Origin: Pyrinomonadaceae bacterium | GTDB taxonomy: Bacteria > Acidobacteriota > Blastocatellia > Pyrinomonadales > Pyrinomonadaceae | Assembly (NCBI GenBank): GCA_013695245.1 | Contig: JACDAW010000322.1 | Location: 1 to 7,227, forward strand | Length of the DNA stretch: 7,227 bases | Direction of reading: 5' to 3' | In this document: positions 1 through 5,394 of the stretch, piece by piece | How positions within the stretch are numbered: the stretch's first letter is position 1 | Layout: the number at the start of each line of letters is the position of its first letter | Notes under the pieces: model-generated | Told to the model about the DNA's origin: nothing | Seen by the model: the letters and a program-made list of their open reading frames with translations, nothing else | Databases searched by the model: none | Program-made: the position numbers and the translations under genes

Positions 1-1011
1 ATTTTTGAGATCAACTTCGACGATCTTACCGTTCGGGGCTTCGTAGTTGGTAAACATAAAGAAGCGGTCGCCGATGGCTTGCCCGCCGAAACGCGCGTCC
101 ATTCCGGTAGCGAGCGGCTTTATAGCCAAATTTTCGGTGAGATTTTGGTAGTAGATTTCCGTTTTGCCGCTTGAGCCGTAGCTCACGTAATAAAAAAGAT
201 AACGACCATCTTCAGAAAGACTAGGGCTAACGATCTGCGTCGCCGTGTAGCCCGCGCCGAAGAGTTCCTTGTCGCTTGCCATCTCAGTTCCGAGTTTGTG
301 GTAATAAACGCGCGAGCCTTGCGGCAATTGAAAGCGCGTGTAATAGACGCCAGATTTATCGGGCGTCATGTCCATCCCGAAGTAGCGCGCCGTAGGCATC
401 CGATCTGGCAAGTCGCGCTTTGTGTCGGTGTCCATAAATCTAACTTCAACTTCGTCCGCGCCGCCCTGACGAACGCCGTAGATGATGAGCTTGCCGTCTT
501 CGGACACATCCATGAGGTTAACGGTTGTCGTTTGGTCTGCGCTCATCGCGTTCGGATCGATCAAGACTTCATCTTGTCCTTTGAGTCCGCGCCGCATGTA
601 GATCACCGGCTGGTTTTGCGTGGCGCTCCGTTTTGAGAAAAAGTAACGGCCGCCGCGCACGGTGGGTTGACCGATAACGTCAATCCTCAACAGTTCCGTG
701 AGACGCTGGCGGATGCGGTCGCGCCCCGGAAGCGAGCCGAGCACGGAATCGGTATAGTTGTTCTGCGCATCGATCCAAGCGCGCGTCTCCGGCGCTTTCT
801 GATCTTCAAGCCAGCGATAAGGATCGTTGATAGTCGTATCGTGAAAATCCTCCGCCACGTTGTCTGTGCGCGTTGCGGGCGGCGTCGAGGACGCACGACG
901 CATCTGCTGCGCCGAAGCGACGAAGCCGGACGCGCTGATCGCCGCAATAAAAGTCACGACGAGCAACAGGTGATTTGATTTGGCAGAATATCTAAATCGC
1001 ATAACTTTCAT
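1..1011 (-). CDS. Secreted prolyl oligopeptidase (S9A family), N-terminal part, runs off window
   Basis: The frame is open from an ATG at 1011 to the window edge, giving 337 residues. Residues 1-34 look like an exported signal peptide (basic start, hydrophobic 14-33, likely cut after ASA before QQ). The mature part starts with the S9A hallmark DPYRWLED (63-70), followed by the family's ARAWI-like segment (here TRAWIDAQN) and an RDRIRQRL helix. Beta-propeller repeats follow, such as the SEDG/YYVSYGSSGKTEIYY stretch at 266-288. The family is about 680-730 residues, so the propeller is here while the alpha/beta hydrolase domain with the Ser-Asp-His triad lies beyond position 1 and cannot be checked. 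Prolyl oligopeptidases cut short peptides after proline; export suggests periplasmic or extracellular peptide use. AAGGA lies 2 nt before this ATG and 11 nt before an in-frame ATG at codon 4, so either could be the start. The gene lies 23 bp downstream of the amidohydrolase gene and is probably co-transcribed. Confidence 0.93.
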   Translation of the reverse strand, partial: MKVMRFRYSAKSNHLLLVVTFIAAISASGFVASAQQMRRASSTPPATRTDNVAEDFHDTTINDPYRWLEDQKAPETRAWIDAQNNYTDSVLGSLPGRDRIRQRLTELLRIDVIGQPTVRGGRYFFSKRSATQNQPVIYMRRGLKGQDEVLIDPNAMSADQTTTVNLMDVSEDGKLIIYGVRQGGADEVEVRFMDTDTKRDLPDRMPTARYFGMDMTPDKSGVYYTRFQLPQGSRVYYHKLGTEMASDKELFGAGYTATQIVSPSLSEDGRYLFYYVSYGSSGKTEIYYQNLTENLAIKPLATGMDARFGGQAIGDRFFMFTNYEAPNGKIVEVDLKN

Positions 1012-1034
1012 GTTCCTTCCGCAAAGTGTTTTTG

Positions 1035-2363
1035 TTATCTGTTCTGAGCGTGCCGCTCCAAGTAGTCGAGCAACACGTTTGACATCAAGCGCGTGCCAAT
1101 CACCAAGCTTTCTTCGTCAACATCAAACTCCGGCGTGTGGATCATCGCCGTGATGCCCTTCGATTTGTTGCCGACGCCTAAGAAGTAGAAGAAGCCGGGA
1201 ACGACGCGCTGGTAATAAGAGAAATCCTCCGCGCCCATCTGCGGCTTGCGCGTCACCATATTTGATTCGCCCATCACGCGGCGCATCACGGGCAAAGTTT
1301 CTTCGACGAGTTTCGGATCGTTAAATGTGACGGCTGCGCCTTCCTCGTACTGCATTTCATACGACGCCCCGTAAGCCGAAGTCACGCCCGCGAGCGTTTC
1401 GCGCATGAGAGCTTGCACGCGCTTGCGCACGTCCTCGTTCAATGTTCTAACCGTGCCTTCTAGTTTTACTTCGTCAGCGATAATGTTGAAACGGTTGCCG
1501 CCCTGCACGATGCCGATTGATAAAACTAACGGCTCGGTGGTGTCAACGCGACGACTGCGGATCGTCTGCAACGCGGTGATACATTCGGCGGCGACCGTCA
1601 CAGCATCAATGCCATCGTGCGGATACGCGCCGTGAACTTTTTTGCCGTGCACGGTGATGATGAATTTGTCTGACGATGCCATCGCCGCGCCGGAGTTGTA
1701 ACCTACTTGCCCGACTTCGATGTTTGGCATCACATGAAGCCCGAAGATCGCGGCGGGGCGCGGATTCTCAAGCACGCCTTCTTTGATCATCAAGGCTGCT
1801 CCGCCTTCTTCGCCCGCAGGAGCGCCTTCTTCGGCGGGTTGGAAAATGAATTTTATAGTTCCGGGAATCTCCGCGCGCATTGAGCTTAAGATTTCTGCGA
1901 CGCCGAGTTCAACGCTCGTATGAACGTCATGACCGCAAGCGTGTTTGACGCCCGCGTTCTGCGAACGATACGGCACATTCATCATCTCGTTGATCGGCAG
2001 CGCGTCCATGTCGGCGCGGACGGCGATTGTCGCGCCGGGTCGCCCGCCGCGAAGGATGCCAACGACGCCGTGACGCGCAATGTTTGTTCTCACTTCGTCG
2101 AACTTCAATTCGCGCAAGCGTTCAGCGACGACGCGCGCCGTGCGCTCTTCGCGGTTCGAGAGTTCCGGGTGAATGTGGAAGTCTCGGCGTTGCGCAATAA
2201 GACGGGCACGCATCGCTTCGGCCATCTGTGTGATTCTTTGTTCGCGGGCGGAAGTGATTTGCGACGTTGCGGAACTGATTATTGATTGTTGACCGACACC
2301 GATGTTTGCGAGCAAGCACATCGCAACCGACGTGAGAGCGATAAGAGCAACTTTCGATTTCAT
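1035..2363 (-). CDS. Secreted M20D-family metal-dependent amidohydrolase
   Basis: This 442-residue protein belongs to the M20D amidohydrolases (hippurate hydrolase, N-acyl-amino-acid and IAA-amino-acid hydrolase type), which use two metal ions to remove acyl groups from amino acids. Visible motifs, in order, are HIHPELSNREERTA (63-76), AVRADMDALPINE (114-126), HACGHDVHTS (141-150), FQPAEEG (174-180), GLHVMP (208-213) and MGAEDFSYY (376-384). By family comparison the metal ligands would be C143, H145, E179, H210 and H409, with E178 as catalytic base; all are present. Residues 1-24 form a signal peptide, so the enzyme works outside the cytoplasm. Cytoplasmic relatives of about 390 residues lack this part. 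GCAGGAACA precedes the ATG, placing AGGA 4 nt upstream. The gene lies between a small gene (33 bp gap) and the prolyl oligopeptidase gene (23 bp gap). The acyl substrate cannot be read from sequence; carboxypeptidase or dipeptide activity is also possible. Confidence 0.95.
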   Translation of the reverse strand: MKSKVALIALTSVAMCLLANIGVGQQSIISSATSQITSAREQRITQMAEAMRARLIAQRRDFHIHPELSNREERTARVVAERLRELKFDEVRTNIARHGVVGILRGGRPGATIAVRADMDALPINEMMNVPYRSQNAGVKHACGHDVHTSVELGVAEILSSMRAEIPGTIKFIFQPAEEGAPAGEEGGAALMIKEGVLENPRPAAIFGLHVMPNIEVGQVGYNSGAAMASSDKFIITVHGKKVHGAYPHDGIDAVTVAAECITALQTIRSRRVDTTEPLVLSIGIVQGGNRFNIIADEVKLEGTVRTLNEDVRKRVQALMRETLAGVTSAYGASYEMQYEEGAAVTFNDPKLVEETLPVMRRVMGESNMVTRKPQMGAEDFSYYQRVVPGFFYFLGVGNKSKGITAMIHTPEFDVDEESLVIGTRLMSNVLLDYLERHAQNR

Positions 2364-2396
2364 TGTTCCTGCTTTTTAAGGTTTGTAGCGGATAAG

Positions 2397-2666
2397 TTAT
2401 TGAACTGTTGCAGGCAGCAGCGATCCGCGCGGGTCGCTGGCGATGGCCATGCCGTCTTCGATGCTAGAGATCATGCCGTGAAAATAGATGTCCGTGCCGG
2501 AGAGCACGACGATCACATCTCCGGCTTTAATGTCTGGAGCACCGGTTTGAAATCTGATCTGCGTGGCGTTGCCGTTTGCTTGCTCAATGGTCTCGAATTG
2601 AAAAGCGTCGGCGTCAAATGGAATCGTCTTTGAATTGTTGTCGTATTTCGGCGGACTTTCGGGCAT
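2397..2666 (-). CDS. Small protein of unknown function, first clear gene of the minus-strand operon
   Basis: This 89-residue protein is one I do not recognise. It has no signal peptide and no membrane segment. The first 25 residues are polar and Pro/Asn/Asp-rich. The rest alternates in a way typical of a small beta-barrel (IKAGDVIVVLSGTDIYFHGM at 46-65, then SSIEDGMAIASD at 67-78). The chain is acidic and lacks cysteine. AAGGA lies 8 nt before the ATG, which supports the start. The gene ends 33 bp before the amidohydrolase gene on the same strand, so co-transcription is likely, although a functional link to the exported hydrolases is only inferred from position. Codon use resembles the neighbouring genes. 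Confidence 0.75.
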   Translation of the reverse strand: MPESPPKYDNNSKTIPFDADAFQFETIEQANGNATQIRFQTGAPDIKAGDVIVVLSGTDIYFHGMISSIEDGMAIASDPRGSLLPATVQ

Positions 2667-2684
2667 CGGTGGTTTCCTTCGCGT

Positions 2685-2843
2685 TTAATTAAATGAGATA
2701 AATGCTGCCGCTACAAAACCATTCGTTTCATTTATCAAGTGAACAAACGGGTTCTTCGTGTTGGAGGCGATTGTTGCCGCTTCTTTGGCGGCGGCAAAGA
2801 ATGCTAACTGCTCTTGATTGGAGGCGCGAGGAGCATTATACAA
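2685..2843 (-). CDS. Possible small alanine-rich protein or gene remnant (no ATG start)
   Basis: On the minus strand a frame is open from a TAG inside the left inverted repeat (2892-2894) to a TAA at 2685-2687. Its translation looks protein-like: LAFFAAAKEAATIASNT then NPFVHLINETNGFVAAAFIS, ending SFN. It would end 18 bp before the start of the 89-aa gene, a typical operon gap. There is no in-frame ATG. The best start is a TTG at 2843, giving 52 residues, with AGG about 10 nt upstream. The frame also stays open into what was ATP-grasp antisense sequence before the cassette arrived. It conflicts with reading TATAAT at 2835-2840 as a promoter for the same strand. It may be a real short gene with an unusual start, a decayed gene end, or chance. 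Confidence 0.28.
   Translation of the reverse strand: MYNAPRASNQEQLAFFAAAKEAATIASNTKNPFVHLINETNGFVAAAFISFN
2774..2797. other. Hairpin in the divergent control region
   Basis: TTGCCGC (2774-2780) and GCGGCAA (2791-2797) are perfect inverted copies around a 10-nt loop. No T-run follows on either strand, so it is not an intrinsic terminator. If the left-facing promoter at 2835-2865 is used, the hairpin falls in the roughly 160-nt leader of the minus-strand operon. It could be an mRNA structure or an operator, or it could simply be coding sequence of the possible small gene here. Confidence 0.35.
2814..2842 (+). promoter_or_regulatory. Candidate right-facing promoter, original promoter of the ATP-grasp gene
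   Basis: TTGATT (2814-2819) and TATACA (2837-2842) are 17 bp apart, resembling a sigma-70 type -35/-10 pair with four of six matches each. Transcription would begin near 2849 and run through AGAGGA (2871-2876) into the ATG at 2878, the presumed ancestral start of the ATP-grasp gene. The cassette now separates this leader from that gene. The match is modest and is supported mainly by its position. Confidence 0.33.
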
Positions 2844-2865
2844 CGCAGTTGTGCCTATCTGACAA
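2835..2865 (-). promoter_or_regulatory. Candidate left-facing promoter for the minus-strand operon
   Basis: On the minus strand TTGTCA (2865-2860) and a perfect TATAAT (2840-2835) are separated by 19 bp, a little longer than the ideal 17. Transcription would start near 2828 and give a leader of about 160 nt before the ATG at 2666. The -10 element overlaps that of the right-facing candidate, so the two would compete or be co-regulated. The cassette inserted only about 10 bp beyond the -35 box, so this promoter is intact, although its upstream region was replaced. Confidence 0.42.
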
Positions 2866-2874
2866 TGAAAAGAG

Positions 2875-2884
2875 GAAATGTTGA
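2875..2884. repeat. Target-site duplication, left copy
   Basis: GAAATGTTGA is directly repeated at 4051-4060, immediately outside the two ends of the inverted-repeat unit. A shared 10-mer at exactly these junctions is very unlikely by chance. The true duplication may be 8 bp (GAAATGTT): if the unit is taken as 2883-4050, the inverted repeats are offset equally from both ends. The copy holds an ATG that now reads ATG-TTG-ATA-GTG-TCC-TAA, a dead five-codon frame ending inside the inverted repeat. Confidence 0.85.
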
Positions 2885-2900
2885 TAGTGTCCTAATTTGA
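2885..2900 (+). repeat. Terminal inverted repeat, left
   Basis: TAGTGTCCTAATTTGA matches the reverse complement of 4032-4048 (TAGTGTCCTAATTTTGA) with a single one-base indel in the T-run. Similarity stops abruptly after this stretch. Confidence 0.85.
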
Positions 2901-2910
2901 TGGTCAGCTA

Positions 2911-2940
2911 TTGCAAACATTGGTACGGGAGGTGTATAAG
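2911..2940 (+). promoter_or_regulatory. Candidate promoter for the cassette gene, in the left arm
   Basis: TTGCAA (2911-2916) and TATAAG (2935-2940) are 18 bp apart, about 150 bp upstream of the hydrolase start. TATAAG differs from the TATAAT consensus at one base; the -35 matches at four of six. The left arm (2901-3093) otherwise holds a GGCA/TGCC hairpin around 3032-3044, a 40-codon open frame (2896-3015) with no convincing start, and the ribosome binding site of the hydrolase. A cassette with its own promoter would express its cargo wherever it lands. Confidence 0.28.
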
Positions 2941-3066
2941 CCTGCGCAGGTAAGTGATCTCATAAAGACACAAGGTGCAAAAAGCACTGTACTGGCAACC
3001 CCTTCAGTGCAGCGCTAAATGGAATCCGTCGTGGCAGTATCTGCCCGGCGGTTTTCGCATTTCTAA

Positions 3067-3085
3067 GGGAGTTTTCCCAAAGGAG
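3067..3085 (+). promoter_or_regulatory. Strong ribosome binding site preceded by a small hairpin
   Basis: AAAGGAG (3079-3085) lies 8 nt before the ATG at 3094, close to the ideal Shine-Dalgarno arrangement and stronger than any other site in the window. Directly in front, GGGA (3067-3070) and TCCC (3075-3078) can pair around a 4-nt loop. The hairpin ends right at the ribosome binding site without covering it, so it may keep the site accessible. That role is inferred. Confidence 0.6.
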
Positions 3086-3093
3086 TATCCTAC

Positions 3094-3927
3094 ATGAATC
3101 AAGACACTCAGCAAGAGCACATATCGAAGAAAAGGGTGAACTACCAGATACCCAGCGTAGATGCTGTAACAATTCGACGGGACGTGGAATATCTAGCAAC
3201 CGATAAAGGTGTTCTCACAATGGACATCTACTATCCGCCTGATTGGAAGAGTGGAGTGCGGATACCCTCGGTCGTCTTTGTGCTGGGATTTTCCGATTTG
3301 GGATACCAGAAGATGCTCGGCTGCAAGCAAAAAGAGATGGGAGCGTACATCTCGTGGGCGCAATTGGCGGCTGCCTCCGGGTTGGTCGCAATCACCTACA
3401 CGACGAGAGAACCAGCAGTGGATATTCACGTCTTGCTGCAATATGTTCGGCAGAACGCCGCCCCTTTGGGAATTGACGAGAACCGAATCGGCGTGTGGGC
3501 TTGCTCTGGCAATGTTCCGAACGCATTGTCGACTCTAATGCAGGAAGCTAGTGACTATCTGAAGTGTGCCGTCTTGTGCTACGGATACATGCTAGACCTC
3601 GAAGGGAGCACCATTGTAGCTGAGGCTGCCAAGCAATGGGGATTCGTCAATCCGTGCGCGGGGACATCAGTCAATGATCTTCCACAGGATATACCTCTGT
3701 TCATTGTGAGAGCAGGTCAAGACCAAATGCCTCACCTGAACGAAACGGTTGACCGCTTCTTGGTCAAGGCGTTGAGTCGCAATCTGCTCGTTACATTCGT
3801 GAATCACGCCGCAGCCCCGCACGCCTTCGACATATTGGATGATAGCGAGTTCTCTCGCACGATTATTGGACAAATAATAGTGTTTATGCAGTTTCATCTT
3901 TTGGCAGTACCCGTCGGCATTGCTTAG
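3094..3927 (+). CDS. Alpha/beta hydrolase (esterase/dienelactone-hydrolase-like), cassette cargo
   Basis: This 277-residue protein shows the order of an alpha/beta hydrolase. It has a first strand and LTMDIYYPP (41-49), the oxyanion-type segment VVFVLGFSD (60-68), the nucleophile elbow GVWACSGN (133-140) with S138, the acid strand LFIVRAGQD (202-210) with D210, and APHAFD (241-246) with H243. The triad therefore appears complete. The elbow reads A-C-S-G-N in place of the usual G-x-S-x-G, an unusual but not unknown variation. There is no signal peptide, so it should be cytoplasmic; residues 1-25 are polar. It is the only gene inside the inverted-repeat unit and has the best ribosome binding site in the window, so it is probably expressed independently of its neighbours. 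Substrate is unknown; ester, lactone or thioester hydrolysis are all possible. The start is fixed by AAAGGAG 8 nt upstream. Confidence 0.85.
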   Translation: MNQDTQQEHISKKRVNYQIPSVDAVTIRRDVEYLATDKGVLTMDIYYPPDWKSGVRIPSVVFVLGFSDLGYQKMLGCKQKEMGAYISWAQLAAASGLVAITYTTREPAVDIHVLLQYVRQNAAPLGIDENRIGVWACSGNVPNALSTLMQEASDYLKCAVLCYGYMLDLEGSTIVAEAAKQWGFVNPCAGTSVNDLPQDIPLFIVRAGQDQMPHLNETVDRFLVKALSRNLLVTFVNHAAAPHAFDILDDSEFSRTIIGQIIVFMQFHLLAVPVGIA

Positions 3928-4031
3928 CTCTGGATTCCTCTCACTAGGGCGTGTAGGCAGTACGATCTAGCCGATGCCTTGCCGGAGTGATAAACCAAAC
4001 GCGCTGGTATTCTCGGCACTTAGCGAGGTTC
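3928..4031. other. Right arm of the cassette, no gene seen
   Basis: This stretch lies between the hydrolase stop and the right inverted repeat. I see no reading frame with coding character, no transposase remnant and no intrinsic terminator. One outward-facing TG-G-TATTCT (4005-4013) resembles an extended -10 element without a good -35. If active it would drive the ATP-grasp gene from inside the cassette, but the match is weak. Because there is no terminator, read-through from the hydrolase gene into the ATP-grasp gene is possible. Confidence 0.4.
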
Positions 4032-4048
4032 TCAAAATTAGGACACTA
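4032..4048 (-). repeat. Terminal inverted repeat, right
   Basis: Read on the minus strand from 4048 this is TAGTGTCCTAATTTTGA, matching the left repeat at 2885-2900 apart from one extra T. Two further bases (4049-4050) separate it from the duplicated target. AGGA at 4040-4043 within the repeat lies 10 nt before the ATG at 4054 and could serve as a substitute ribosome binding site for the ATP-grasp gene. Confidence 0.85.
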
Positions 4049-4050
4049 CT

Positions 4051-4060
4051 GAAATGTTGA
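4051..4060. repeat. Target-site duplication, right copy
   Basis: GAAATGTTGA is identical to 2875-2884. It carries the ATG (4054-4056) and second codon of the ATP-grasp gene, which explains why that frame is intact although the cassette landed on its start. Confidence 0.85.
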
Positions 4061-5385
4061 CGCGCTTCGATGAAGAGGGATTTAATGCTTTGATGAGCAA
4101 GAATCTGGCCGTAAGCGATTACGAGGATTACGCTGGTTTTGCGCGCGCCGTTTACGAAACCGGGATTATTTCCGATCCGTGGTTTGACGGCAACGAACGC
4201 TTCGGGATGCGTGGCATCGTGCTCGAAGCGCAACTCGCCCGTGCCCTTGAGCAGGCGGCCGAACGCACAACCTACCTGCATCACGAACTCGTCCAGATTC
4301 TGCTTAATGATTCTGCGCTGCTCGACGAGTTTTATCATCTAACGCCGTATCAGCAGGCGATGTGGGAATCGTCGGGCGGCATGTGGCATGGGCAAGCGCG
4401 CGCCGATCTATTCGTTTGCACGGACGGACGCATCGTCTGTTGCGAACTCAATAGTGACACGCCGTCGGGTCAACCGGAAGCCGTAATTCTTAATCGCTTG
4501 CTTCATTCCGCGCACGAACAAGATGGAGTGACGAACGAACAGTTCGACGATCCGAACGCTTCTTTTGAAGAACGCTGGGTGCGGATGCTGCGCGCGAGTC
4601 ACGCGAAACGGACGTGCGCGCCGCTCCGAAGAGTTGGGATCATCTACCCGACTGAATTGACGGAAGACTTGGCGATGATCACGCTGTTTACGCGCTGGCT
4701 TGAACGGGCCGGAATCAAAGTTGTGGCGGGTTCGCCGTATAATCTGCGACGCCGTAATGGAAAACTCGAAGTGCTCGGCGCGGCAGTTGATCTCGTCGTG
4801 CGTCATTACAAAACTGATTGGTGGGGTGAGCGCGTCCCCGTGTGGAGCGACGCGCCTGATTACCCGGACGCCGAACCGCTTCATGCGCCGCTCGGCGAGT
4901 TGTTGGCGGCGGAGATGAATAATGAAGTGACAATTGTTAATCCGTTTGGCTCGGTTGTGACGCAAAATAAATTGTCGCTCGCTTTTTTCTGGGAAGAACA
5001 CGCTCGATTTTCTAAACAAGCGCAAGGCTGGATTCGTAAATACATTCCAGAGACGCGAAAGTTGACAAATGTTTCGTTAGATAAATTGCGAACGGAGCGA
5101 AAGAGTTGGGTGTTGAAAAGCGATTACGGTTGTGAAGGACAGGAAACTATCTGCGGCGCATTTGTGAGCGAAGAAATATGGGAGAAGGCGCTTTGTGAGG
5201 CCGTGCCGGAACGCTTCGTCGCGCAAAGATTTTTCCATGTCGCTGCCGAAAAGGACGGACGATTGGCGAACTACGGCGTTTATGTGATGGGCGGCATGGC
5301 GGGCGGATTCTTCACGCGCCTTGCGCGCCAGAGCACCGAGTACACGGCGTTAACTGTTCCGACTTATATTTTGAAAGAGAAGTAG
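4054..5385 (+). CDS. Glutathionylspermidine-synthase-like ATP-grasp protein (YgiC/YjfC type)
   Basis: This 443-residue protein resembles the C-terminal synthetase domain of glutathionylspermidine synthase, an ATP-grasp fold that forms amide bonds. Visible landmarks are QARADLF (114-120), ELNSDTPSG (131-139, family pattern E-x-N-x-DTP), NKLSLAFFW (305-313), the ATP-binding lysine and Gly-rich stretch WVLKSDYGCEGQET (352-365), FVAQRFF (388-394) and NYGVYVMGGMAGGFFTRL (406-423). There is no amidase domain, signal peptide or membrane segment. Proteins of this stand-alone type have no settled substrate; a peptide ligase role is inferred. The gene lies 9 bp before a Tat-like protein with a low-complexity tail, recalling ygiB-ygiC. 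The start is uncertain. ATG 4054 lies in the duplicated target and has only AGGA from the inverted repeat at 10 nt. ATG 4093 (codon 14) has GAGGGA 12 nt upstream and would leave the motifs untouched. The original leader is now beyond the cassette, so expression is probably altered. Confidence 0.82.
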   Translation: MLTRFDEEGFNALMSKNLAVSDYEDYAGFARAVYETGIISDPWFDGNERFGMRGIVLEAQLARALEQAAERTTYLHHELVQILLNDSALLDEFYHLTPYQQAMWESSGGMWHGQARADLFVCTDGRIVCCELNSDTPSGQPEAVILNRLLHSAHEQDGVTNEQFDDPNASFEERWVRMLRASHAKRTCAPLRRVGIIYPTELTEDLAMITLFTRWLERAGIKVVAGSPYNLRRRNGKLEVLGAAVDLVVRHYKTDWWGERVPVWSDAPDYPDAEPLHAPLGELLAAEMNNEVTIVNPFGSVVTQNKLSLAFFWEEHARFSKQAQGWIRKYIPETRKLTNVSLDKLRTERKSWVLKSDYGCEGQETICGAFVSEEIWEKALCEAVPERFVAQRFFHVAAEKDGRLANYGVYVMGGMAGGFFTRLARQSTEYTALTVPTYILKEK

Positions 5386-5394
5386 AATTAGAAA

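Larger units (their letters stand above)
2885..4050. mobile_element. Non-autonomous single-gene mobile cassette carrying an alpha/beta hydrolase
   Basis: The unit is about 1,166 bp, bounded by inverted repeats at 2885-2900 and 4032-4048 and flanked by a direct duplication of GAAATGTTGA. It contains one complete gene (3094-3927), a left arm of about 190 bp and a right arm of about 100 bp. No transposase or recombinase reading frame is visible in it, so mobility would depend on an enzyme supplied elsewhere. CGCG-type words, dense in both flanks, are visibly sparser inside, which suggests a separate origin. The design matches the mobile insertion cassettes described for IS231 ends in Bacillus, and the passenger-gene elements of the IS1595 family. 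An 8-10 bp duplication fits several DDE transposase families (IS1595, ISL3, IS4, IS256, ISAs1). I cannot assign the family from the ends alone. Confidence 0.82.

Noticed and set aside
2774..2797. Intrinsic terminator
   Set aside because: The stem is good but no T-run follows on either strand.
2702..2884. Plus-strand 60-codon frame in the control region
   Set aside because: Its Arg/Trp/Leu-rich composition is typical of an antisense shadow, it has no ribosome binding site, and the opposite strand gives a more protein-like reading.
2896..3015. 40-codon open frame in the left arm of the cassette, possible transposase or cargo remnant
   Set aside because: No start codon with a ribosome binding site and no recognisable motif; the length is expected by chance.
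2885..4050. Integron gene cassette with an attC site
   Set aside because: No attC-like core sites flank the hydrolase gene; the inverted repeats with a direct target duplication point to transposition instead.
3967..4338. Minus-strand 123-codon frame across the right end of the cassette
   Set aside because: It spans the junction between the cassette and the ATP-grasp gene, so it cannot predate the insertion, and it is antisense to well-supported coding sequence. No transposase motif is present.
4408..5025. Long minus-strand frame (205 codons) opposite the ATP-grasp gene
   Set aside because: It is the antisense shadow of a gene with clear ATP-grasp motifs, is rich in Arg/His/Phe, and has no supporting start signal.
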